A DNA stretch of 13,825 nt from an uncultured Gemmatimonadales bacterium (lineage in GTDB: Bacteria; Gemmatimonadota; Gemmatimonadetes; Longimicrobiales; Gaopeijiaceae), in assembly GCA_937982605.1 (NCBI GenBank), contig CALJLC010000223.1:1-13825 (forward strand), in the 5' to 3' direction. Position numbers and translations under genes: made by a program. This document shows positions 7,435 to 13,825 of the stretch, one piece after another (position 1 is the first letter of the stretch; each line of letters begins with the position of its first letter). The notes below the pieces were generated by a model, which was given only the letters and a program-made list of their open reading frames with translations, was not told the origin of the DNA and searched no databases.

Positions 7435-7440
7435 TATACA
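7435..7440 (+). promoter_or_regulatory. Candidate -10 element of the MoxR/DUF58 operon
   Basis: TATACA is a close match to the -10 consensus in otherwise very GC-rich DNA, 22 nt before the ATG at 7463. The only -35 candidate, CTGAAA at 7410-7415, matches 4 of 6 positions at a long 19-nt spacing. A GC-rich inverted stretch (GGCCCCGGGCCC) directly precedes the element. Confidence 0.35.
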
Positions 7441-7462
7441 GTCGTATGGGCCAAGGTACGCC

Positions 7463-8359
7463 ATGACACGCACACCACCGACCGCGATCGCGCTGGGCGC
7501 CGTGGTGGTTCTGGGATCGGTGATCGCGGCGACGGCCCACGCCTCCGTATGGGGCGGCGCACGCACCGGCGTCGCCGATCCCGTCACGCTCCTCCTCGTC
7601 CTGGCGGGCTCGTTCGGGCTGTCCGCCGTCGGTGTGCTCGCCGTACGTGCGTTCTCCCGGCGCACCGGCCGCGCTCCGCCGCATCTCGTGCATGCGACTG
7701 TCGTCGCCGCCGTCCTGCTGAGCCTCGTCGCGATCTCGCGGACCGAGCTGCGCATGGCGGCGCCGCCGTCCGGCACCGCGGCTGAAGCAGCCGACGGCGG
7801 CCGACGCGGCGTCCGTGTGCGCTCCGCCTGGCGCGGACCCGACACCCGCAGGGCCCGGGAAGCCACGGAAGCCGAGTTCGACACCGAGGTCTTTCACGGC
7901 GCCGAGGCCTTCCGCCGCATCGTGCTCGTCGCAGGCGTGCTGGCGCTGATCCTGGCGTTCGTCGTGCGACGTCGGGCGGCGCGCACGCCCGAGGTGACGT
8001 CCCCGAGGGCCGTCGACGAGGCCTCCCGCGCCGCGGCGCGCGAGGCGATCGGCGGCTCGATCGAGGCGATGCTCTCCGACCCCGATCCGCGTACGGCGAT
8101 CATCGGAGCCTACGCGCGCCTTCAGGAGGAGCTGCAACGGAGCGACGCCTCACGTCGCGCCTACGAGGGGCCGACCGAGCACCTCCTTCGGGTGCTCGGC
8201 CTGCTCGACGTACGCCCCGATCCTCTGCGACGGCTCATCGGCCTCTTCGAGCTCGCTCGTTTCTCGGAGCACGCGCTGAACGGTGGGCACCGGGACGAGG
8301 CGCTGCAGGCGCTGCGCGACGTGGCGTCGGATCTGACGCCCGCGGGGGCGACCCCGTGA
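7463..8359 (+). CDS. DUF4129-domain membrane protein
   Basis: A 298-residue protein and first gene of the MoxR/DUF58 operon. Hydrophobic helices are at about residues 7-28, 39-61, 75-92 and 151-169. The linker 95-148 is polar and probably extracytoplasmic. The cytoplasmic C-terminus (about residues 205-290) has DUF4129 character: AIIGAYARLQEEL, a GPTEHLLRVL segment (usually ETPxELLRR), then LFELARFSEH and a final helix. DUF4129 is found at the C-terminus of TgpA-like transglutaminase proteins and as separate proteins in MoxR/DUF58 clusters; its exact role is not established. AAGG 6 nt before the ATG supports the start. The TGA overlaps the next GTG (GTGA, 8356-8359). Confidence 0.88.
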   Translation: MTRTPPTAIALGAVVVLGSVIAATAHASVWGGARTGVADPVTLLLVLAGSFGLSAVGVLAVRAFSRRTGRAPPHLVHATVVAAVLLSLVAISRTELRMAAPPSGTAAEAADGGRRGVRVRSAWRGPDTRRAREATEAEFDTEVFHGAEAFRRIVLVAGVLALILAFVVRRRAARTPEVTSPRAVDEASRAAAREAIGGSIEAMLSDPDPRTAIIGAYARLQEELQRSDASRRAYEGPTEHLLRVLGLLDVRPDPLRRLIGLFELARFSEHALNGGHRDEALQALRDVASDLTPAGATP

Positions 8360-8882
8360 GGTCGTTCGGCGCCGCGACGGCCGCGCTGACCGCGGTCTTC
8401 CTCCTGCTCGCGCTCGCCTGGCCACACCTGGCGACACCGCTGCTCCAGCTCCTCGTGGCGCTCCTCTCGCTGGCGTGGGTGGGTGCGCGTGTCATGCGCG
8501 CGGAGCTGCCCCTTGGTCTGGCAACGGACACGTACTCGCCCTTCGACGCGCGCCGACCCGATGCGACGGGCCCGCCGCTGCCCGAGCCGGTCGACCGCAG
8601 GGCACGTCGCCTGCGCGCGGCGGACGAGCCCGACTCGGCCGAGCGCTTCGCGGTACCCGGCCCGGAGTGCCGCCTCATTGCGGACGAGGCGACCCGACGG
8701 CTCGCGGAGCACCATGGGCTGGACGTGCGGGACCCCTCCGATCGTGTCCGCATCCGAGGTCTCGTCGGCGAATCCACGTGGCGCCTCCTCCGCGACTGGA
8801 CGGACGCCCGCCGCCGCGTGGTCGAAGCCCACTCGATCCCCCTCGCTCGCCTCGACGCCATCCTCGACGACCTGGAGCGCCT

Positions 8883-8886
<4 letters not shown>
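8356..8886 (+). CDS. Two-helix membrane protein of the MoxR operon
   Basis: A 176-residue protein in the slot between the DUF4129 gene and MoxR. Two adjacent hydrophobic helices (about residues 4-23 and 25-46) are followed by a charged Arg/Asp/Glu-rich cytoplasmic part (residues 60-176) with predicted helices, including GESTWRLLRDWTDARRR (138-154) and a closing LDAILDDLERL. I do not recognise a family. It is joined on both sides by 4-bp GTGA overlaps, so it is surely part of the operon, and it may link the membrane complex to the ATPase. It does not look like the DUF4350 protein often seen at this position in other phyla. Confidence 0.82.
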
Positions 8887-9856
<970 letters not shown>

Positions 9857-9860
<4 letters not shown>

Positions 9861-11158
9861 GCGCCCCGGCGATCGAGCGCTCCACCACCACGACGCTGAC
9901 GCCCGCGCGGGACGGACGACTGGTCGCTTACACCGTCGTCACCTTCGGCGTGCTGGCCGCCGCCCTGCTCATGGGCGAGGCGGCGCTCGTTCCGCTCGCC
10001 ATCCCCTTCGCGCTCGCACTCGCTCTGGGGCTGCGCCGGACCGCGCCCGTGGAGGTGACGGCCCGCGTGACGCTCTTCGCGGACCAGGTGCTCGAAGGCG
10101 ACGAGGTCGAAGGGCTGCTCGAGATGTCGTGGTCAGGTGACTTCGATGCCCACGCGGTGATCCATCGGCTGCGCGGCATCACGATCGGCGCGCGGACCGA
10201 CTTCGACGAGCGGGTCGACGCGATCGAACGCCTGGAGGTCCCCTTCCGGATCACGGCGGCGCAGTGGGGCCGTCACTCGCTCGGCGAGATCTGGTTGCGG
10301 CTCACGCTTCCGTTCGGCCTCGTGTCGTGGACCGGGCGGCTCATGGTCGGGCCGTCGCTGCGGGTTCTGCCGGGGGCCGAGCGCCTCAACCGGCTCCTCA
10401 GCCCCGACCGCTCGCGCACCGCCTGGGGCGTGCACGGCTCGACCCGGCTCGGGGACGGGCACGACTTCGCGGAGCTGCGACCGTACGTCCCCGGCGATCG
10501 CGTCCGCGATCTCAACTGGGCGGCCACGGGCCGCCACCGGCGCCCGATCGTGAATCGCCACCATCCCGAGGTGTCGGGCGACGTGGTGATCGCCCTCGAC
10601 GCGCGGGACGACGGCTCCGAGCTGGCACGCCGCATCCTGACCCGCACCGCACGCACGGCGTGGGCGCTGGCCACGATGCACATGCGCGCCAACGACCGCG
10701 TCGGCCTCGTGGGACTCGGACGGAGCACGCGCTGGCTTCCGCCTGCCGGGGGTCGCCTGGCGAAGTACATGCTCATGGAGACGCTGCTCGGCATCGGCGG
10801 CGAAGCGGCCGACGGCGTCACGACGTCGCGGCGCCAGGTCGACGTTCCCGCCGGCGCACTCATCATCGGCCTGACTCCGCTGCACGACGACGACACGCTC
10901 CTCACTCTGCTCCGGTGGCGCGCCCGCGGCCGCTCGCTCGCGGTCATCGTCATCGATCCAGACGACGCGACAGCGCCAGCGGCGACCCCCTCCGAGCGCC
11001 TCGCCGCCCGACTCTGGGGGCTCGAGCTGGACGCCCGGATCGCGGCGCTGCGGCGGCGAGGGGTGGCCGTCGTGCGCGCGCCCGTGGACGGATCGATGGG
11101 GCCGGTGATCAGCGGCCTAAGGCGCGCGCGGCAGCGCTCGGGGCGGAGAGTAGGATGA
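9857..11158 (+). CDS. DUF58 (degenerate VWA) protein, MoxR partner
   Basis: A 433-residue protein. Two hydrophobic helices (about residues 24-40 and 43-60) are followed by a beta-rich region (65-170). The DUF58 signature is AELRPYVPGDRVRDLNWA (residues 205-222). From about residue 242 a Rossmann-like VWA domain begins with VVIALDAR. Its metal-ion-dependent adhesion motif reads DARDD instead of DxSxS, as usual for DUF58, where the motif is often degenerate. The family is nearly always encoded next to MoxR and is believed to be its working partner. GTG start in a GTGA overlap with MoxR; the stop overlaps the next ATG (ATGA, 11155-11158). Confidence 0.95.
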
Positions 11159-11655
11159 CGCTGCGTCACGCCCTTGCCGCCGCATCCGTGAGCGCGCTCG
11201 CGGGAGCGGTCCTGATCGCCCTCGCGGCGGGCACGAGCCCGCACCGCGTGTGGCTCGGCATCTCGGGCCTGCTCGGCGTCGCGCTGACCTTCCCGAGCCT
11301 CGTCACCGACCCGCGCGATCTGCTCCCCGCGCTGGTCTTCTGCGTGCCCCCGGTCATCGCGCTCGCCGGCGACCCCGGGACGACGTGGCTGATCGGGCCG
11401 CTCGCCGTACTGCTCCTGGTCGGCGCCGAGCTGGGCGCCGCGTCGTGGGAGGCGGAGGGGAAACGAGCGTCGCGTGGCGCCGGCGTTCAGCGAACTCGGC
11501 GGATCGGCCAGCTGGCTGCGCTCTCGCTCGTGGGCGCGGTGGCCGTGACCTTCGCCGCGCGGCTCGTCTGGCTCGAGTCGACGGTGGCGGTGGTCGTGGC
11601 GGCCGGTGCGCTCGCGGGGCTGGCCGGTGTCACGTTCACGCCCGCGAAGCGCTGA
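11155..11655 (+). CDS. Six-helix membrane protein closing the MoxR operon
   Basis: A 166-residue, very hydrophobic protein with segments at about residues 8-25, 33-50, 57-71, 78-96, 117-137 and 142-160, and a basic loop (GKRASRGAGVQRTRR, 102-116) likely on the cytoplasmic side. No family is recognised. It starts at an ATG inside the ATGA overlap with the DUF58 gene and ends the run of overlapping genes. It occupies the position where other genomes often have SpoIIM, RDD or transglutaminase membrane genes, but no motif ties it to those. Confidence 0.82.
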   Translation: MTLRHALAAASVSALAGAVLIALAAGTSPHRVWLGISGLLGVALTFPSLVTDPRDLLPALVFCVPPVIALAGDPGTTWLIGPLAVLLLVGAELGAASWEAEGKRASRGAGVQRTRRIGQLAALSLVGAVAVTFAARLVWLESTVAVVVAAGALAGLAGVTFTPAKR

Positions 11656-11763
11656 GCCGGGGCGCCCGGGAGAGAGCAGCTCGGTTGGTCTGGGAGGCCG
11701 AAGCGGATCACGGCTCGGCGCTCGATCTCCGTGAGTGTCCCGCATCGAAGCCGGACCAGCGGG

Positions 11764-11786
11764 CTGCTCCATGTCACACGGAGCAG
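11764..11786. terminator. Weak hairpin after the MoxR operon
   Basis: CTGCTCC (11764-11770) and GGAGCAG (11780-11786) form a 7-bp stem with a 9-nt loop. Only a short T stretch (GTATTT, from 11797) lies beyond it, so intrinsic terminator function is uncertain. It sits in the 236-bp gap (11656-11891) before the LVIVD gene, where I see no gene and no clear promoter. Confidence 0.3.
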
Positions 11787-11891
11787 GGCTCGATCGTATT
11801 TCACGTGGAGCGTCCAGGGAGCCAACCACGGTGGAATCGAGTTGGCCACGGCGCTCGGAGTCGAACCGTCGTGACCATGGAGCGTGAGAAG

Positions 11892-13172
11892 ATGCGAATC
11901 GTCGCTGGGGCGTCGCCTCTCTGGGCCGCGGTTGCCATCACCGCGGCAACGGTTCTCGGTGTTACCGGCTGCTCAGATACCGAGCGGGTCCTGGGGTACA
12001 CGCCGATCTACCTCAGTTACGAGGATCTCCGCACACCGGTCACGGCGGTGGCCCCCGTAGAAATCGGCGTAACCGGCAAGATCTATGTCAAAGACGGCTA
12101 CATCTACATCAACGAGCTCCACGAGGGCATCCACGTCATCGACAACGCCGACCCATCCTCGCCGCAGCGGATTGCCTTCATTCCGATCCCAGGCAACGTC
12201 GACATGGCGATCAAGGGGACTACGCTGTACTCCGACAGCTACGTCGACCTCGTAGCGATCGACATCGCCGACCCGCTGAATGCCGTCGAGGTCGCACGGA
12301 TCGAAGACGCCTTTCCGTATCTCACCCCATGGCCCTGGATGTCGGGAGACTTCGTCGAAGGCGGCCCCGTCGAGACTCCCGATGAGAGCCTCGGAGTCGT
12401 CGTGGGATGGGAGCAGACGCTGATCGAGCGCCCGCGCAGGGATTTCGCGTTTGATTTCGCTGGTCCGGGCACGCCCCTGTCAGGTACGAACGGCCCAGGC
12501 GCGACCGGCACGGGCGGATCGATGGCCCGGTTCACCATTGTCGAGCCCTTCCTGTACGCCCTTCACGATTCCTACATCCAGCTCGTGCGGATCGACGATC
12601 CCGTCAATCCGACTCTCTGGAGCAGGGTCGACGTCGGCTGGGGTATCGAGACGATATTCCCGTACGGGGACCAGCTGTTCATCGGATCCACCACGGGGAT
12701 GTTCATCTACGACAACACCGACCCCGAGAATCCGACGAGGCTCTCCTCGTTCGCGCACGTCACCAGCTGCGATCCCGTGGTGGCGCAGGGCGACTATGCC
12801 TACGTGACCCTGAGGGCGGGAAGCTTCTGCGGGGGAGGCGTGAATCGGCTCGACATCCTCGACATCACCGACCTCACGGATCCGATGATGGTCGAGAGCT
12901 ACTCGATGCAGGGACCCTTCGGTCTGGGGATCGACGGCTCCACACTGTTCGTGTGCGACGGTGTCGCGGGGCTCAAGGTATACGACGTGACCGACCCCAT
13001 GAACATCGACCTGCTCGCCTTCGAAACGAGCCGCGAGACCTACGATGTCATCCTCGTTCCGCCGGTCGCGATCGTGGTCGGTCCCGACGGCCTCGACCAA
13101 TACGATTACAGCGACGTCGCGACGACTGGGGAACTCGTGCTTCTGAGTCACCTCGACGTGGGAAGCCGTTGA
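11892..13172 (+). CDS. LVIVD-repeat beta-propeller lipoprotein
   Basis: A 426-residue lipoprotein beginning MRIVAGASPLWAAV with lipobox VTGC (Cys27). I prefer the ATG at 11892 (GGAG at 11879-11882, 9-nt spacing) to ATG 11877 or GTG 11871, which would add acidic residues before the signal. The body repeats a pattern typical of LVIVD domains: a YVKDGYIYI/YALHDSYIQL-type strand, then LxVxDxxDPxxP turns, for example HVIDNADPSSP (81-91), VAIDIADPLN (121-130), VRIDDPVNP (232-240), FIYDNTDPENP (271-281), DILDITDLTDP (321-331) and VYDVTDP (363-369). It thus forms about a six- or seven-bladed propeller on the outer surface or in the periplasm. A Gly/Pro-rich insert lies at 190-210. No enzymatic role is indicated; such proteins may serve in binding or cell-surface structures. 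It is monocistronic, followed by the repeat array. Confidence 0.88.
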   Translation: MRIVAGASPLWAAVAITAATVLGVTGCSDTERVLGYTPIYLSYEDLRTPVTAVAPVEIGVTGKIYVKDGYIYINELHEGIHVIDNADPSSPQRIAFIPIPGNVDMAIKGTTLYSDSYVDLVAIDIADPLNAVEVARIEDAFPYLTPWPWMSGDFVEGGPVETPDESLGVVVGWEQTLIERPRRDFAFDFAGPGTPLSGTNGPGATGTGGSMARFTIVEPFLYALHDSYIQLVRIDDPVNPTLWSRVDVGWGIETIFPYGDQLFIGSTTGMFIYDNTDPENPTRLSSFAHVTSCDPVVAQGDYAYVTLRAGSFCGGGVNRLDILDITDLTDPMMVESYSMQGPFGLGIDGSTLFVCDGVAGLKVYDVTDPMNIDLLAFETSRETYDVILVPPVAIVVGPDGLDQYDYSDVATTGELVLLSHLDVGSR

Positions 13173-13173
13173 C

Positions 13174-13189
13174 GACGGCCTCGGCCGTC
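13174..13189 (+). terminator. Small hairpin just after the LVIVD gene
   Basis: GACGGC-CTCG-GCCGTC forms a 6-bp GC stem with a tetraloop one base beyond the stop codon. There is no T-run after it. It could act as a weak terminator or as 3'-end protection for the LVIVD mRNA. Confidence 0.35.
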
Positions 13190-13238
13190 CGATAGCCGGC
13201 ATGGCAGCGGGAATCGCGTTCCACCCCGGCGCGAAGAA

Positions 13239-13270
13239 GCCCCGCTTGGCAATCCACAGCCAAGCGGGGC
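13239..13270 (-). terminator. Perfect 12-bp hairpin before the first repeat unit
   Basis: GCCCCGCTTGGC (13239-13250) and GCCAAGCGGGGC (13259-13270) form a perfect 12-bp stem with an 8-nt loop. Read leftward it is followed by TTCTTC, a modest U-tract, so it suits the end of minus-strand transcription coming from the tRNA side. It may also stop the convergent LVIVD transcript. It lies 15 bp from the tRNA-like end at 13286, much as hairpins follow the other two tRNA 3' ends. Confidence 0.6.
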
Positions 13271-13285
13271 AGTCACTTCCACCGA

Positions 13286-13523
13286 GTGGGCCTGGGTAGA
13301 TTTGAGCTGCGGGCTTCGCCGTGTGCCCTCGATGCCGCGGTCGCTTCGCTCCGCGGCACGGACCGGCCCTCGCTCCCCTCCGCGGCCTCGCCGTCGGGCG
13401 CTTCGCGTCGACCCGGTTCGCCGCTCCGGGTGAACGACCGACCAGGCACACGCTACGCGTGTGCGAGGTCGGTAGCAGGAGGCTATGAAAAACCCTGCCT
13501 GACCAATGGTCAGACAGGGTTCA
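13286..13523 (-). repeat. Tandem unit 1 of the tRNA-Ile-derived repeat (copy A)
   Basis: A 238-bp unit. It opens at 13286 with a 34-bp block whose first 20 bases equal the complement of the tRNA-Ile 3' end (acceptor arm and part of the T arm). A variable 13-bp stretch follows (13320-13332), then the 150-bp body (13333-13482), then a terminator-like hairpin (13491-13521). The body contains TGCCGCGG/CCGCGGCA (13333-13340 with 13351-13358) and a compound hairpin (13437-13473). That hairpin has outer arms ACCGACC/GGTCGGT, a symmetric 2-nt internal loop, inner arms GCACACGC/GCGTGTGC and a 3-nt loop. The strand is given as that of the tRNA. No ORF is convincing. Confidence 0.88.
13488..13521 (-). 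terminator. Intrinsic terminator following the tRNA-like end of unit 2
   Basis: Inverted arms 13491-13505 and 13507-13521 pair with a single C-A mismatch (13498 with 13514). Read on the minus strand, the hairpin runs directly into five Ts (complement of 13488-13492). It begins 2 nt after the tRNA-like 3' end at 13524, the usual place for a tRNA terminator. Confidence 0.75.
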
Positions 13524-13761
13524 GTGGGCCTGGGTAGATTTGAGCTGCGGGCTTCGCGGGCTGGATGTCATGCCGCGGTCGCTTCGCTCCGCGGCACGGA
13601 CCGGCCCTCGCTCCCCTCCGCGGCCTCGCCGTCGGGCGCTTCGCGTCGACCCGGTTCGCCGCTCCGGGTGAACGACCGACCAGGCACACGCTGCGCGTGT
13701 GCGAGGTCGGTAGCAGGAGGATGTAGAGAGCCTCGTCCGACCAATGATCAGACGAGGCTCA
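13524..13761 (-). repeat. Tandem unit 2 of the tRNA-Ile-derived repeat (copy B)
   Basis: This second 238-bp unit begins at 13524, and the next tRNA 3' end begins at 13762, so the period is exactly 238 twice. Its first 34 bases (13524-13557) equal those of unit 1. Its body 13571-13720 differs from 13333-13482 at a single base (A13455 versus G13693, in the 3-nt hairpin loop). In contrast, the 13-bp stretch 13558-13570 and the hairpin arms differ. Internal hairpins: 13571-13578 with 13589-13596, and the compound hairpin 13675-13711. Confidence 0.88.
13728..13760 (-). terminator. Terminator of tRNA-Ile
   Basis: GAGCCTCGTC (13728-13737) and GACGAGGCTC (13751-13760) form a perfect 10-bp outer stem, with further broken pairing inside. 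The hairpin starts 2 nt after the mature tRNA 3' end on the minus strand. The following bases read TCTCTAC, a poorer U-tract than in the neighbouring unit. Its arms covary with those at 13491-13521. Confidence 0.65.
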
Positions 13762-13762
13762 G

Positions 13763-13825
<63 letters not shown>

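Larger units (their letters stand above)
6970..7462. other. 493-bp divergent intergenic region
   Basis: This region separates the two divergent operons. I see no convincing gene: the open frames here lack family motifs, and several simply read through the repeat copy at 7189-7335. It must hold the promoters of both operons. For the plus-strand operon, TATACA at 7435-7440 is a plausible -10, with a weak CTGAAA at 7410-7415 (19-nt spacer) and the ribosome site AAGG at 7453-7456. A nine-G run lies at 7106-7114. No clear promoter for the minus operon stands out. Confidence 0.6.

Noticed and set aside
13286..13761. CRISPR array from the regular 238-bp period
   Set aside because: There are only two units, the repeated part is 150 bp instead of about 30 bp, there are no unique spacers and no cas genes.
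13286..13761. Integron attC sites from the compound hairpins
   Set aside because: The GTTRRRY-type core sites and an integrase are missing, and the units start with a tRNA 3' end instead.

Overview
The window is high-GC DNA with tightly packed genes, frequent GTG starts, many 1-4 bp gene overlaps, several secreted or lipoprotein-type proteins, and a PadR regulator next to a short protein with a permease-prefix-like N-terminus. This style fits Gemmatimonadota or a similar Gram-negative, high-GC phylum (Acidobacteriota is the main alternative). That is an inference from gene content; no marker gene in the window settles it.

Layout from left to right. (1) 78-1178, minus: a Tat-exported M19 dipeptidase-like protein of a variant subfamily. 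(2) 1337-2608, plus: a three-gene operon of a four-helix membrane protein, a PadR regulator and a small membrane protein, behind a promoter with a palindrome in its spacer. (3) 2854-4728, plus: an exported 624-residue protein with Vps62-like features and a strand-rich C-terminus. It converges on (4) 6969-4754, minus: two coupled lipoprotein genes, an endonuclease/exonuclease/phosphatase-fold protein that lacks its usual catalytic Glu and a UlaG-like metallo-beta-lactamase-fold hydrolase. (5) 7463-11655, plus: five genes joined by 4-bp stop/start overlaps (DUF4129 protein, small two-helix protein, MoxR AAA+ ATPase, DUF58 protein, six-helix membrane protein). This is a recognisable MoxR/DUF58 envelope-associated cluster, but it has no von Willebrand (BatA/B) or transglutaminase gene here. 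(6) 11892-13172, plus: an LVIVD-repeat beta-propeller lipoprotein. (7) 13763-13825, minus: the 3' part of tRNA-Ile(GAT), cut by the window end.

The most unusual content is non-coding. Between the LVIVD gene and tRNA-Ile lie two tandem units with an exact 238-bp period. Each begins with a copy of the tRNA-Ile 3' end, continues through a 150-bp hairpin-rich body that is almost identical between units, and ends at a terminator-like hairpin. The two hairpins have diverged in sequence with paired, compensatory changes. A diverged copy of the body sits in the divergent promoter region at about 7189-7335, and a truncated copy with the tRNA-derived end lies at about 2652-2720. The four copies look like a dispersed, tRNA-Ile-derived repeat family with a SINE-like architecture in a bacterium. 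It could instead be a relic of integration at a tRNA 3' end or a structured RNA family.

Functionally, the protein genes point to envelope and periplasmic work: exported hydrolases, surface lipoproteins, and a MoxR chaperone system probably acting on envelope complexes. No phage genes, transposases, integrases or CRISPR arrays were seen.
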